This document shows, in pieces, positions 33,107 to 42,709 of a stretch of DNA of 64,000 nt; the stretch's first letter is position 1; every line of letters starts with the position of its first letter. The translations under genes and the position numbers were made by a program. The notes under the pieces were generated by a model, which searched no databases, had not been told where the DNA came from, and saw only the letters and a list, made by a program, of their open reading frames with translations. Source of the stretch: Arthrobacter sp. S39 (GTDB taxonomy: Bacteria > Actinomycetota > Actinomycetes > Actinomycetales > Micrococcaceae); NCBI RefSeq assembly GCF_004320525.1, contig NZ_SIHX01000014.1, forward strand, positions 28,737-92,736. Direction: 5' to 3'.

Positions 33107-35836
33107 GTGCCAAGCAAGGCCAAAACAGGCAAGAAACTCGTGATTGTGGAGTCTCCGGCCAAGAGCAAGACCATCGCCAAGTACCTCGGCGAGGGCTTCA
33201 TCGTAGAGGCCTCCATCGGTCACATCCGCGACCTGCCGCAGCCGTCTGAGCTCCCCGCAGAACTGAAGAAGACCTCGGTGGGCAAGTTCGCCGTCGACAT
33301 CGAAAACGACTTCAAACCGTACTACGTGGTGTCCGCGGACAAACGGAAAAAGGTCACCGAGCTGAAGGCCGCGCTGAAAGATGCCGACGCCCTCTATCTC
33401 GCAACCGATGGGGACCGCGAGGGCGAGGCCATCGCGTGGCACCTGCTGGAAGTGCTCAAGCCCAAGGTTCCGGTGTACCGGATGACGTTCGGCGAAATCA
33501 CCAAGGAAGCCATCCACCGCGCCATGGACAACCTGCGCGATGTTGACACGGCACTGGTGGACGCCCAGGAAACCCGCCGCGTGCTGGACCGCCTCTACGG
33601 CTACGAAATTTCCCCCGTGCTCTGGCGCAAGGTGGCCCGCGGGCTCTCCGCCGGCCGCGTGCAGTCAGTGGTCACCCGCATGGTGGTGGACCGTGAACGC
33701 GAACGCATGGCGTTCAAGGCCGCCTCCTACTGGGACCTGACGGGCCAGTTCGGCGCGGGCTCTTCGTCGTTCAAGGCGAAGCTTGCCGCCGTAGACGGCG
33801 CCAAGGTGGCCAGCGGCCGGGACTTCAATGACAACGGCGTGCTGACCGCCCGCAATGCGGTGCACCTGAACGAGGAACTTGCCACGTCGTTGGCGTCGGG
33901 CCTGCAGGACGCGGCCTTCCAGGTCCGGTCCGTTGACACCAAGCCGTACACGCGCCGTCCGGCCGCGCCGTTCACCACGTCGACGCTGCAGCAGGAAGCC
34001 GGCCGCAAGCTGCGCTTCTCCTCCAAGAGCACCATGCAGATCGCCCAGCGTCTGTATGAAAACGGCTACATCACCTATATGCGTACCGACTCCTCGGCGC
34101 TGAGCGACGAAGCCGTCACGGCCGCCCGCCGGCAGGCTTCGGAGCTGTACGGCCCGGAATACATCCCGCAGTCGCCCCGCGTCTACACCAGCAAAGCCGC
34201 CAACGCGCAGGAAGCCCACGAGGCCGTCCGCCCCGCCGGTGACTCGTTCCGCACGCCGGCACAGGTGGCCAAGCTGCTGTCCGGCGACGAGTTCCGCCTC
34301 TACGAACTGATCTGGAAGCGCACCGTCGCCTCCCAGATGGGTGACGCCAAGGGCTCGACGGCGACCATCCGCCTGGGGGCCGTGGCCACTGACGGGCGGG
34401 ACGCCGAATTCTCGGCCTCCGGCACCGTCATCACCTTCCCCGGCTTCCTGGCCGCCTACGAGGAAGGCAAGGACGAAAGCCGCGGCGACGACGACAGCGA
34501 AGAAGCCCGCCGCCTGCCCAACGTGGCCAAGGGCGACTCCCTCTCGGCGTCCGAAATCGTCGCAGTGGGCCACGAGACTTCGCCGCCGCCGCGCTTTACG
34601 GAAGCGTCCCTGACGGCCGAGCTGGAGAAGAAGGGCATCGGGCGCCCGTCGACTTATGCCTCCACCATCTCCACCATCCAGGACCGCGGCTACGTCCGGA
34701 AGCAGGGCTCAGCCCTGGTGCCCAGCTGGATCGCGTTCTCCGTGATCCGCCTGCTGGAACAGCACTTCACGGACTACGTGGACTACGAGTTCACGGCCGA
34801 CATGGAAGGCGACCTGGACAAGATCGCCAACGGCCAGGCCGTAGGGTCAGCCTGGCTGAAGCACTTCTACTACGGTGAAGACGCCGATCCGGGCCTGCTG
34901 AGCATCGTCAACAACCTCGGTGAGATCGATGCCCGTGAGATCAACTCCATTCCCATCACGGACGAGATCACGCTGCGGGTGGGCAAGTTCGGTCCCTACC
35001 TGGAAAGCTCCGCCGCCACGGTGGACGCGAAGACCGGCGAAATCGTGGAAAACTCCCGCGCCAACGTCCCCGAAGACCTGGCCCCGGACGAGCTGACCGC
35101 CGCCAAGGCCATCGAGCTGATGGAGACGGCAGCGCCGGAAGAACGCGTGCTGGGTGCCGATCCGCACACCGGCCACACGGTGGTGGCGAAGAACGGCCGC
35201 TACGGCGCCTACGTCACCGAAGTCATCCCCGAGATGACCGACGAACAGCTGGCTAACCAGCCCGTTGAGTACTACAAAAACGGCAAGCCGAAGCCGCCGA
35301 AGAAGCCCGTCAAGGCCAAACCGCGCACCGGTTCGCTGTTCGCGTCGATGACGGTGGACTCCGTCAGCCTGGACGAGGCGCTGCAGCTCATGAGCCTGCC
35401 GCGGGCCTTGGGCGAGGACGCCGAGGGCAACCTCATCACGGTGCAGAACGGCCGCTTCGGCCCGTACCTGAAAAAGGGCACCGACTCGCGCTCCATCGGG
35501 TCCGAAGAGGAAATCTTCACCATCACGCTGGAGCAGGCCCTGGAGATCTACTCCCAGCCCAAGCAGCGCGGCGCCCGTGCCGCCGTGCCGCCGCTGGCCG
35601 AGTTCGGCCCGGACCCCGTGTCGGAGAAAAACATCGTCGTGAAGGAAGGCCGCTTCGGCCCGTACATCACCGACGGCATCACCAACATCACCGTCCCGCG
35701 CGCCACATCCCTGGAGGAGCTCACCCGGGAGCAGGCAGTCGAACTGCTCGCCGAGAAGCGCGCCAAGGGCCCGGTCAAGCGCACGACGACGGCCCGCAAG
35801 GCCCCGGCGAAAAAGAAGGCCGCGGCCAAGAAGTAG
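33107..35836 (+). CDS. topA: DNA topoisomerase I
   Basis: Type IA topoisomerase relaxing negative supercoils, 909 aa. Start GTG 33107, preceded by TAGGAG; the open frame to 33065 is rejected. The Toprim domain begins LVIVESPAKSKTIAKYLGEG and contains LATDGDREGEAIAWHL. The active-site Tyr lies in YITYMRTDSSALSDEAV. The C-terminal half has repeated OB-like TopoI-C units (NGRYGAYV, NGRFGPYL, EGRFGPYI) instead of zinc fingers, then a Lys/Ala-rich tail, as in mycobacterial TopA. A repeat-derived hairpin follows. Confidence 0.97.
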   Translation: MPSKAKTGKKLVIVESPAKSKTIAKYLGEGFIVEASIGHIRDLPQPSELPAELKKTSVGKFAVDIENDFKPYYVVSADKRKKVTELKAALKDADALYLATDGDREGEAIAWHLLEVLKPKVPVYRMTFGEITKEAIHRAMDNLRDVDTALVDAQETRRVLDRLYGYEISPVLWRKVARGLSAGRVQSVVTRMVVDRERERMAFKAASYWDLTGQFGAGSSSFKAKLAAVDGAKVASGRDFNDNGVLTARNAVHLNEELATSLASGLQDAAFQVRSVDTKPYTRRPAAPFTTSTLQQEAGRKLRFSSKSTMQIAQRLYENGYITYMRTDSSALSDEAVTAARRQASELYGPEYIPQSPRVYTSKAANAQEAHEAVRPAGDSFRTPAQVAKLLSGDEFRLYELIWKRTVASQMGDAKGSTATIRLGAVATDGRDAEFSASGTVITFPGFLAAYEEGKDESRGDDDSEEARRLPNVAKGDSLSASEIVAVGHETSPPPRFTEASLTAELEKKGIGRPSTYASTISTIQDRGYVRKQGSALVPSWIAFSVIRLLEQHFTDYVDYEFTADMEGDLDKIANGQAVGSAWLKHFYYGEDADPGLLSIVNNLGEIDAREINSIPITDEITLRVGKFGPYLESSAATVDAKTGEIVENSRANVPEDLAPDELTAAKAIELMETAAPEERVLGADPHTGHTVVAKNGRYGAYVTEVIPEMTDEQLANQPVEYYKNGKPKPPKKPVKAKPRTGSLFASMTVDSVSLDEALQLMSLPRALGEDAEGNLITVQNGRFGPYLKKGTDSRSIGSEEEIFTITLEQALEIYSQPKQRGARAAVPPLAEFGPDPVSEKNIVVKEGRFGPYITDGITNITVPRATSLEELTREQAVELLAEKRAKGPVKRTTTARKAPAKKKAAAKK

Positions 35837-35842
35837 GAACTC

Positions 35843-35892
35843 GGTGGTTGAGCTTGTCGAAACCCCTGGATCTCGACAAGCTCGATCACCGG
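35843..35892 (+). terminator. hairpin after topA built from the GGTTGAGC-TGTCGA repeat
   Basis: 18-bp stem (16/18 paired; GGTGGTTGAGCTTGTCGA at 35843-35860 with 35873-35890 region) around a loop of about 12 nt, starting 7 bp after the topA stop. The sequence is a member of the same repeat family as at 43282-43377. It can serve as a terminator, though no U-run follows. Confidence 0.6.
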
Positions 35893-35938
35893 TAGCCGTG
35901 GAATTGCGGTGCCGGGCACAACATGATCGAGTAGATAC

Positions 35939-36391
35939 ATGACTGAACAGCCCGGCACCGCCGACACCACGCCGCTCAACGACCTCGAAGAGAAGCTCGC
36001 CCAGGGCGGACAGCCCGACGGCAGCCCTGTGGACGTCATCCTGTCCTTCCTCAACAGCGAGGTCTACGTCGTCAGCACGGAGGGCCTTGAAGGCGAGGAC
36101 TCCCAGGTGGAGCCCCTGGTGCTGGCCAACGCCGACGGCGACCCCGTCCTGGCGGTCTTTTCCCACCCCAGCCGCGTTGACGAGCAGTACCTCGAGGCGG
36201 CGCCGAACATCCTGGGGACCCAGGGCGCGGCCATCATCGCCAACATCGGCGAGGAACTGGGCATGGTCATCAACCCCGGCGCGGCCTTCGGCTTCGAGAT
36301 CAACCCTGAAGGCGTGGCCAACATCAAGCGCGACTTCAAACGCGCCGACGAACTGCCCGACGGCGCCCCCGCGGATCCCAGCGCCAACTGA
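35939..36391 (+). CDS. SseB-family protein
   Basis: 150 aa, similar in layout to the SseB N-terminal domain: VDVILSFLNSEVYVVS, then VLAVFSHPSRVDEQYL, and GMVINPGAAFGFEINP at the end. Function is poorly known in the family. Start ATG 35939; I see no good ribosome site or -10 at the leaderless spacing. It is followed by ppx (53-bp gap) on the same strand. Confidence 0.75.
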   Translation: MTEQPGTADTTPLNDLEEKLAQGGQPDGSPVDVILSFLNSEVYVVSTEGLEGEDSQVEPLVLANADGDPVLAVFSHPSRVDEQYLEAAPNILGTQGAAIIANIGEELGMVINPGAAFGFEINPEGVANIKRDFKRADELPDGAPADPSAN

Positions 36392-36444
36392 CATGTTCCC
36401 GCGCCGGTTGTGACCGACAAGCGGCGCGGGTGAATAATGGCAGG

Positions 36445-37476
36445 ATGCGGCTAGGCGTCCTCGATATCGGGTCCAATACTGTCCACCTCCTTCTGGTCGA
36501 CGCCCATCCCGGCGCGCGCCCTGTGCCCTTTGCTTCCCATAAGCGGCCACTCTCGCTGGTCCAGTACCTGGACGCCGACGGCAACATCTCCGATGCCGGG
36601 CAGCACGAGCTGACTGACTTTGTCCTGGAGGCCTGGGAGTTTGCGGCCAAGCATAAAGCCGAGGACCTCCTGGCATTCTGTACATCGGCCATCCGCGAAG
36701 CCACCAACGGTCCCGAGGTGCTGGCCCGGGTCAAGCACGAAACCACGGTGACCCTCGAGGAGCTGACGGGCAGCGAGGAGGCGTCCATGACGTTCTTCGC
36801 GGTCCGCCGCTGGTACGGCTGGGGAGCAGGCCCCATCCTGAACCTGGACATCGGCGGCGGCTCCTTTGAAATGGCGTTCGGCCAGGATGAGCTCCCTGAG
36901 ATGGCAACGTCCGTGCCCCTGGGTGCCAGCAGGCTCACCCGGGACTGGCTGGCGGAAGACCCGCCGTCGGCCAAAAGCGTGAAGGAGCTGCGGCGCTACA
37001 TCCGCGCCACCCTGAAGCCTGCGGTCCGGCAGTTCGACGGCCTGGGGCGAGCCAATCTCGTCGCGGGAACCTCCAAGACCTTCCGGTCGCTGGCCAGGAT
37101 CGCCGGCGCCGCTCCCAGCATTGCCGGCCCCTATGCGAAGCGTGAGCTCAACGGGACGGACCTGGGCGTCTGGGCGCAGCGCATTTCGGCCATGAAAACC
37201 GAGGACAGGCTGCACCTGCCCGGCGTCTCCGAAGCACGCGCCAACCAGCTGCTTGCCGGGGCACTCGTGGCGGAGGCCTCGCTGGAACTGTTCAAATTCA
37301 AGAAGATCAGGATCTGCCCGTGGGCCCTTCGCGAGGGCCTGATCCTGCGCCGGCTGGACCAGCTGGTCTTCGCCGGCCCGCTGGACCCGGCACCGCACGT
37401 CAGTGCGCCCCACCTCGCTGCGCCTCACCTCGCTGCGCCTTACCTCGCCGAGACGCAGCCGGCGGCTGCACCGTAG
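36445..37476 (+). CDS. ppx: Ppx/GppA family phosphatase (exopolyphosphatase type)
   Basis: 343 aa from ATG 36445; a GTG five codons upstream (36430) is the alternative. ASKHA-fold motifs: LGVLDIGSNTVHLLLVDA (phosphate 1) and NLDIGGGSFEMAFG (phosphate 2), plus CTSAIREATNG. The short length suits actinobacterial Ppx2-like proteins acting on polyphosphate or (p)ppGpp. The last 25 codons contain three 15-bp DNA repeats giving an Ala-Pro-His-Leu-Ala pattern. AATAAT lies 6 nt before the ATG. Confidence 0.88.
   Translation: MRLGVLDIGSNTVHLLLVDAHPGARPVPFASHKRPLSLVQYLDADGNISDAGQHELTDFVLEAWEFAAKHKAEDLLAFCTSAIREATNGPEVLARVKHETTVTLEELTGSEEASMTFFAVRRWYGWGAGPILNLDIGGGSFEMAFGQDELPEMATSVPLGASRLTRDWLAEDPPSAKSVKELRRYIRATLKPAVRQFDGLGRANLVAGTSKTFRSLARIAGAAPSIAGPYAKRELNGTDLGVWAQRISAMKTEDRLHLPGVSEARANQLLAGALVAEASLELFKFKKIRICPWALREGLILRRLDQLVFAGPLDPAPHVSAPHLAAPHLAAPYLAETQPAAAP
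37405..37449 (+). repeat. 15-bp tandem repeat (x3) at the 3' end of ppx
   Basis: Three near-identical 15-bp units of the form GCGCC(C/T)(C/T)ACCTCGC(T/C) at 37405, 37420 and 37435, in frame. Likely slippage-prone tail outside the catalytic domain. Confidence 0.7.
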
Positions 37477-37776
37477 CCAGCGCAACGGCCAACGGCTGGT
37501 CAGTAGCCGTACCGGCGCTTAACGCGAAAGCACCGGCGTCCGCAGCAGGAAAATGGGGGAAAACCTGCTGCAGACCACCGGTGCCTCGGGCAAACATCCC
37601 CATGCTTGCCGCATCACTCGCACCCTCAATGAGGTAAGAACTACGTTAGGACCCCAAGTTGTGAGCGACCTGCATCGAACATGGGAGTCAGCTGTGAACC
37701 GTTCTGGGCGAGTTCCGCCGTCGTGCGTTCACTTGCTGTTTGGGCAGCCGCGCGTGCGAACTGCCATGATGGATCA
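37477..37776. other. 300-bp gap between ppx and proC
   Basis: No convincing gene. Short open frames here lack ribosome sites and protein-like composition. The proC promoter must lie at the right end: CATGAT at 37765-37770 is 6 nt before the proC ATG. No strong hairpin noted. Confidence 0.35.
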
Positions 37777-38610
37777 ATGAGCAACCGAATCGCCTTCCTT
37801 GGCTGTGGATCCATGAACGAAGCCATCCTGGGTGGCCTGATCGACGGCGGTACCGACCCCGCCGACATCGTGGCCACTGTCCGGCGGGCAGAGCGCGCGG
37901 CCGAACTGGCAGCGCGACACCACGGAATCACGGCCATCGCAGGCGACGAGGAGCCCGACAACAACAAGCAGGCGACGAAGGGCTCCGCTGTGGTCATCCT
38001 CGGCGTCAAGCCGGTAGGCATCACCGCCCTCGCCAAGGAGATCAGCGGCTCGCTGTCGCCGAAGACCATTGTTGTCAGCGTCGCCGCAGCGGTGTCGATC
38101 GCCCAGCTGGAAGCGGCCCTGCCGGCCGGCCAGCCGGTCATCCGGACCATGCCCAACACGCCTGCCAAACTGGGCCGCGGCGTCGTGTCCGTCTCCCCGG
38201 GCACCAACTGCTCACCCGAACAGCTCCAGCTGGCCAAGGACATCCTTAAAGCGGCTGGAACAGTGGTGGAGGTGCCCGAGGACCAGGTGGACGCGCTGTC
38301 GGCCATCAGCGGCTCCGGTCCGGCCTATGCGTTCTACCTGGCGGAGGCGATGGCAGCAGCGGGTGTGGAGCTGGGGCTGGACCCCGAGCTGTCCCTGCTC
38401 CTGGCCCGGGAGACCGTGGCAGGAGCAGGCTTTATGCTCGCCGAGCCCGGCGCCGATCCCTCAGCCCTGCGCAAGGCCGTCACCAGCCCCAACGGCACCA
38501 CGGAACGCGCCATTGCCACCTTTGATGACCGCGGCATTCCCGCGATCATCGCCGCCGGTGCCCGGGCCGCCGCGGACCGTGCCGCCGAGATCACCAAACA
38601 GCTCAGCTAA
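37777..38610 (+). CDS. proC: pyrroline-5-carboxylate reductase
   Basis: Last step of proline synthesis, NAD(P)H-dependent, 277 aa. Start ATG 37777 (MSNRIAFLGCGSMNEAILGG); the open frame upstream is not used. Rossmann motif GCGSMNEA; IRTMPNTPAKLGRGV and AISGSGPAYAFYLAEAM are the P5CR substrate and dimer signatures, and KAVTSPNGTTERAI is the family C-terminal motif. It converges with trkA. Confidence 0.96.
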   Translation: MSNRIAFLGCGSMNEAILGGLIDGGTDPADIVATVRRAERAAELAARHHGITAIAGDEEPDNNKQATKGSAVVILGVKPVGITALAKEISGSLSPKTIVVSVAAAVSIAQLEAALPAGQPVIRTMPNTPAKLGRGVVSVSPGTNCSPEQLQLAKDILKAAGTVVEVPEDQVDALSAISGSGPAYAFYLAEAMAAAGVELGLDPELSLLLARETVAGAGFMLAEPGADPSALRKAVTSPNGTTERAIATFDDRGIPAIIAAGARAAADRAAEITKQLS

Positions 38611-38623
38611 CGGCAGATCCGTA

Positions 38624-39310
38624 TTAGGGCCGCGCGGCGAACCGTTCCAGCAGGTCCACGTGGCCGGACACGATCAGCATGTCGCGGGCAGAAACCTTGG
38701 TCTCCGGCCGGGCATACGTGAAGTCCTCGCCCGGTGACTTCACGCCCACAATCGTGACGCCGTACTTGGACCGGACCTTGGACTCGTCCAGCGTGAAACC
38801 CACTGTTTCGCGCGGCGGGTACATTTTGACAATGGCGAAGTCGTCGTCGAACTCGATGAAGTCCAGCATGCGCCCGGAGACCAGGTGCGCGGCGCGGACG
38901 CCGGCGTCGGCCTCGGGGTAGATCACGTGGTTGGCGCCGATCCGGGTCAGGATCTTGCCGTGCGACGGCGTGATCGCCTTGACCCACAGGTGCTCGATGC
39001 CCAGGTCCACCAGGTTCACCGTGATCAGCACCGAGGACTCGATGGATGTGCCCACACCCACCACTGCCGAGCTGAACTCCTGCGCGCCGAGCTGGCGCAA
39101 CGCGTCGATGTTGGTGGCGTCGGCTTCCACGACGTGCGTCAGGAGCGGAGCCCACTTCTGGACCAGGGTGCGGTCGCGTTCGATCGCGAGCACTTCGCGG
39201 CCCTGCTTGACCAGCTGCTCCGCGGTGGAGGAACCGAACCGGCCCAGCCCGATCACCAGGACCGGAGCGTTGTGGGCGGGCCGGTTGGGCGCGCCTGAGG
39301 AATTAGCCAA
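38624..39310 (-). CDS. trkA: Trk/Ktr potassium uptake regulatory protein (RCK domain)
   Basis: 228 aa cytoplasmic gating subunit. The RCK-N nucleotide-binding domain has VLVIGLGRFGSSTAEQL and VVEADATNIDALRQLG. RCK-C lies at residues about 145-228. Start taken as TTG 39310 (LANSSGAPNRPA), which overlaps the trkH stop by 8 bp and has GAGAGG about 10 nt upstream; no ATG fits. It pairs with the upstream TrkH channel and was probably produced by coupled translation. Confidence 0.9.
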   Translation of the reverse strand: MANSSGAPNRPAHNAPVLVIGLGRFGSSTAEQLVKQGREVLAIERDRTLVQKWAPLLTHVVEADATNIDALRQLGAQEFSSAVVGVGTSIESSVLITVNLVDLGIEHLWVKAITPSHGKILTRIGANHVIYPEADAGVRAAHLVSGRMLDFIEFDDDFAIVKMYPPRETVGFTLDESKVRSKYGVTIVGVKSPGEDFTYARPETKVSARDMLIVSGHVDLLERFAARP

Positions 39311-40736
39311 TGATGGGCCTCTCTTCCGGGTAGTGGTACAGCTGGCTGCGCTGGCGCAGGGCCAGGCCAGCTGCAAGCGTAACGGTGCCCACGCGCCCCG
39401 CGAACATCAGGGCAGTCAGGACATAAACGCCCGACGGCGGCAGCTCGGCACTGAGGTTGGTGCTCAGCCCCACGGTGGCGAAGGCTGAAATGGTTTCGAA
39501 GAGCACACGGTCCAGGGACGCGCCGCTGATCTGCAGGAGCAGGAACGCGGAGACGGAGACCAGGGTGGCCCCGGCGACGATCACGGAGATGGCCACGCGC
39601 ATGGTGCCCTGCGGGATGGTCCGGCCATAAACCTTCACGTCGGCGTCGCCGCGGGCCTCGGCCACAATGGCCAGGAACATGACGGCGATGGTGGTGACCT
39701 TGATGCCGCCGGCGGTGGAGGCCGAGCCGCCACCGGCGAACATCAGCGCATCCGTCAGCAGCATGGTGGTGGATTCCATGTGGTTCTGGTCCACGAGGTT
39801 GAAGCCGCCGGACCGGGTCATGACTGAGGCGAACAGCGAATGGGTGATCTTGTCACCCAGGTCCATGGGCCCGATGGTCCGGGCGTTGTCCCACTCCATC
39901 AGCCCCCACAGTACGGTCCCGGCGGCCAGCAGGATGAAGGAGACCTGGATGGTCAGCTTGGTGTGCAGGTTCCATTTCTTCCAGTTCAGCCCGTTCTGCT
40001 GGAGCACCATCACCACCGGGAAGCCCAGGCTGCCCAGGAAGACGCCGAGCATCAGCGGGATGAGGATCCACAGGTCAGTCTCGTAGGGGACGATGCCGTC
40101 CGAATGCGGGGTGAATCCGGCATTGTTGAAGGACGAAATCGAATAGAAAATGCCGTGCCAGACCGACTGCCAGAACGGCTCGCCGAGGGTCATAAAGCGG
40201 GGGATCAGCGTCAGGGCAAGGACGCCCTCGATCACCACAGAGGTGGTGATGACGATCCGCAGCAGCGTGCCCACCTCGCCCAGGCGGCCGGCGTTGTTCA
40301 TGGCTTCCTGCGCGATCAGCTTGCCGCGCACCCCCAGCTTCTTGCTCACCATCAGGGCCAGCAGCGAGGCGAGCGTCAGGGTTCCCAGGCCGCCCACGAA
40401 GATGCCCACCAGGATGACCAGCTGGCCGAAGAAGGACCAGTGCACCGCCGTCGAAACAACCGTCAGGCCGGTGACGCACACAGCGGACACCGCGGTGAAC
40501 AGGGCCTGGTGCAGGGGTGTTGCCGCCCCGGTGGCTGACGAGACGGGAAGCGACAGGAGGAAGGTGAAGACGAGGCAGACGGCGGCGAACGCGCTCAGGG
40601 CAAGACGGGCAGGGGAGGTGTTGGCGATGTCGTCAATGAAGTCCCGCAGCCGGGTGAAGATCCACAGGCCTTCGCGCTCCGGTGCGGCGGGGTGCCAGCT
40701 GGCCGGGTTCCGGGGCCTCGACTGGCGTTGCGTCAT
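39303..40736 (-). CDS. TrkH/KtrB family potassium channel subunit
   Basis: 477 aa membrane protein with about ten hydrophobic segments and the four pore-loop repeats of the TrkH/Ktr family. Examples are TAVSAVCVTGLTVVSTAV, SISSFNNAGFTPHSDGI, FASVMTRSGGFNLVDQNHM and ISAFATVGLSTNLS, each with the filter Gly. Together with the adjacent RCK subunit it forms a K+ uptake system. ATG at 40736. Confidence 0.94.
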   Translation of the reverse strand: MTQRQSRPRNPASWHPAAPEREGLWIFTRLRDFIDDIANTSPARLALSAFAAVCLVFTFLLSLPVSSATGAATPLHQALFTAVSAVCVTGLTVVSTAVHWSFFGQLVILVGIFVGGLGTLTLASLLALMVSKKLGVRGKLIAQEAMNNAGRLGEVGTLLRIVITTSVVIEGVLALTLIPRFMTLGEPFWQSVWHGIFYSISSFNNAGFTPHSDGIVPYETDLWILIPLMLGVFLGSLGFPVVMVLQQNGLNWKKWNLHTKLTIQVSFILLAAGTVLWGLMEWDNARTIGPMDLGDKITHSLFASVMTRSGGFNLVDQNHMESTTMLLTDALMFAGGGSASTAGGIKVTTIAVMFLAIVAEARGDADVKVYGRTIPQGTMRVAISVIVAGATLVSVSAFLLLQISGASLDRVLFETISAFATVGLSTNLSAELPPSGVYVLTALMFAGRVGTVTLAAGLALRQRSQLYHYPEERPIIG

Positions 40737-40828
40737 GGGGTGGCTTTTCCTCGGTTGAAACTGTTTCCTTCAGTAGTAAACCACTAATGCGCGCGTAATG
40801 GCCGGGCTGGGCGGGCGGCGTGCTCGGG

Positions 40829-40834
40829 TAGCCT
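40829..40834 (+). promoter_or_regulatory. -10 box for a leaderless acuC-like mRNA
   Basis: TAGCCT is 7 nt before ATG 40842. This supports the ATG over the TTG codon immediately before it. Confidence 0.5.
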
Positions 40835-40841
40835 GTGATTG

Positions 40842-42053
40842 ATGACATTCCTGCCCGGTCTCAGCCAGCCCGCGCCGCCAACGACGGTGGTGTGGAATTC
40901 CGCCATGACCGCGTACAACTTTGGCCCCGGCCACCCCATGGCCCCGGAGCGGATGGACCTGACGGCCCGCCTGGCGCGCAGCCTGGGCCTGCTGGACCTT
41001 CCGCACGTTTCGGTGGAAGCCCCGGAGGTGGCGTCCGACGACGAGCTCGAGACCGTGCATTCGCCGGAGTTCGTGGCGGCCGTGCACCGGGTCAGTGAGG
41101 ACCCGGCCTCGCCGGACGAATCCAGGGGACTGGGCACCGATGACGATCCCGCCTTTTTGGGCATGCATGAGGCTGCCGCGCGCCTGGCGGGCGGTTCGCT
41201 GCTTGCGGCAGCCGCCGTGCTGGACGGGTCCGCGCTCCACGCCGTCAACTTCGGCGGCGGCCTCCACCACGCCTCCCGCGACCGCGCCAGCGGCTTCTGC
41301 ATCTACAACGACTCGGCCCTGGCCATCCAAAGACTGCTTGACGGCGGCATCCGGCGCGTGGCGTACATCGACGTCGACGCCCACCACGGCGACGGGACGG
41401 AAAGCATATTCTGGGAGGACCCCCGCGTCCTCACCATTTCCCTGCACGAAAGCGGGCTGACGCTGTTCCCGGGAACCGGCTTCGCGAATGAGATTGGCGG
41501 CCCGCAGGCGGAGGGAAGCGCTGTCAACGTTGCGCTGCCCTCCGGTACCGGGGATGCCGGCTGGCTGCGGGCGTTCCATGCCGTGGTCCCGCAGCTGATC
41601 GGAGCTTTCGCGCCCGAGGTGATCGTGAGCCAGCACGGCTGCGATTCGCACCGCACGGATCCCCTGACGCACCTCAACCTCAGCGTCGACGGGCAGCGCG
41701 AGGCGGCCACCGCCGTCGGGAACCTTGCCGCCCGCCACTGCGGCAACCGCTGGATCGCCACAGGGGGCGGCGGGTACAACGTGATGGACGTGGTGCCGCG
41801 GTCCTGGAGCCACCTGATTGCCATCGCCGCCGGACGCCCGGTGCCGCTGCGGACCCCCGTGCCGGAGGACTGGCGAAAGTACGTGGACGAGAAATTCGGC
41901 GCAGCAACGCCGGGGCTGATGGGCGACGACGTCGAGCTCTGGTGGCGGTCCTGGGAAGTGGGCTTCGATCCCAACGACGCCGTGGACCGCACGGTCATGG
42001 CCACCCGCAAGGCCGTTTTCCCGCTGCACGGCCTGGACCCCTGGTTCGACTGA
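40842..42053 (+). CDS. class I histone-deacetylase family protein (AcuC-like)
   Basis: 403 aa arginase/deacetylase-fold Zn hydrolase. Active-site features: NFGGGLHHASRDRASGFCIY (His pair), YIDVDAHHGDGT (zinc Asp and His) and SQHGCDSHRTDPL (second zinc Asp). WIATGGGGYNVMDVVPRSW is the Gly-rich C-terminal Tyr region. AcuC proteins deacetylate acetyl-CoA synthetase Lys in Bacillus, and an acs gene lies at 9.5-11.5 kb, so that is a candidate target. Divergent from trkH. Confidence 0.9.
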   Translation: MTFLPGLSQPAPPTTVVWNSAMTAYNFGPGHPMAPERMDLTARLARSLGLLDLPHVSVEAPEVASDDELETVHSPEFVAAVHRVSEDPASPDESRGLGTDDDPAFLGMHEAAARLAGGSLLAAAAVLDGSALHAVNFGGGLHHASRDRASGFCIYNDSALAIQRLLDGGIRRVAYIDVDAHHGDGTESIFWEDPRVLTISLHESGLTLFPGTGFANEIGGPQAEGSAVNVALPSGTGDAGWLRAFHAVVPQLIGAFAPEVIVSQHGCDSHRTDPLTHLNLSVDGQREAATAVGNLAARHCGNRWIATGGGGYNVMDVVPRSWSHLIAIAAGRPVPLRTPVPEDWRKYVDEKFGAATPGLMGDDVELWWRSWEVGFDPNDAVDRTVMATRKAVFPLHGLDPWFD

Positions 42054-42064
42054 GCCGCTGCCGG

Positions 42065-42574
42065 TCAGGTAGTGGGCTTCTCCGTCTGGAAGACCACCCC
42101 GGCCGCGCCGATGAGCCAGCCCAGCAGGGACAATGCGAACGCCCCGATCAGGTCCGTGGACGCCGTTCCCTTGACCAGCCACAGCAGCAGCACCAAGAGC
42201 CCCACCGCGAGGTAGACCACCACGGCAGCGACGATCCGTCCGGACAGCCTCGCGGTGACTTCGGACGGATTGAAGGCCATGGCGCCGCCCGGGGCGGCCG
42301 GCCCTGGGCTCCTTCGGGCCTCCTTGTCGCGCTCGTCGCGGCGGACCTCGGCGATGGTGAACCCCAGTGCAGAAGCGGTGAGTGAACTAAGAGACGTGGC
42401 CAGCACCCCGGCCGCTGTGACCAGTGCTCCGTTCAGGGGCGGCGCCACCGTCCTGCCGTCCGGCACCCACAATCCGACGCGCAGCAGAACGGAGCCCCAG
42501 ACCGCCACAAAAAGGCCCAGGAAGACGAACGCGATGATGTTGAACAGTTGCTGGCGCAGGAAATCCATAACCAC
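42065..42574 (-). CDS. membrane protein of unknown function
   Basis: 169 aa with about four hydrophobic helices: FNIIAFVFLGLFVAVWGSVL, ALVTAAGVLATSLSSLTAS, VVVYLAVGLLVLLLWLV and the last near residues 145-162. A charged loop (EVRRDERDKEARRSP) lies between helices 2 and 3. Start may be GTG 42574 (GAGGGG 6 nt upstream) or ATG 42568. Converges with the AcuC-like gene at a 11-bp gap. Confidence 0.78.
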   Translation of the reverse strand: MVMDFLRQQLFNIIAFVFLGLFVAVWGSVLLRVGLWVPDGRTVAPPLNGALVTAAGVLATSLSSLTASALGFTIAEVRRDERDKEARRSPGPAAPGGAMAFNPSEVTARLSGRIVAAVVVYLAVGLLVLLLWLVKGTASTDLIGAFALSLLGWLIGAAGVVFQTEKPTT

Positions 42575-42709
42575 CCACCCCTCACCTCTGAGCGGCCGCA
42601 GCCGGACAGCCCGGGCAACCGTGAAACCGTTCTAGCACCGCACGGGACAAGGGGCAATGCCGTTCGGATACGGGCCGAAATAGTTGATGCCTTTCGGCGT
42701 ATATGTCGC

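Noticed and set aside
35922..35941. Leaderless start for the SseB-like gene
   Set aside because: At 6-7 nt before the ATG the sequence is TCGAGT or ATCGAG, lacking the -10 A at position 2, so it was not counted in the leaderless set.
34847..36685. 612-codon minus-strand open frame
   Set aside because: Runs antisense across topA, the SseB-like gene and the start of ppx, all well supported.
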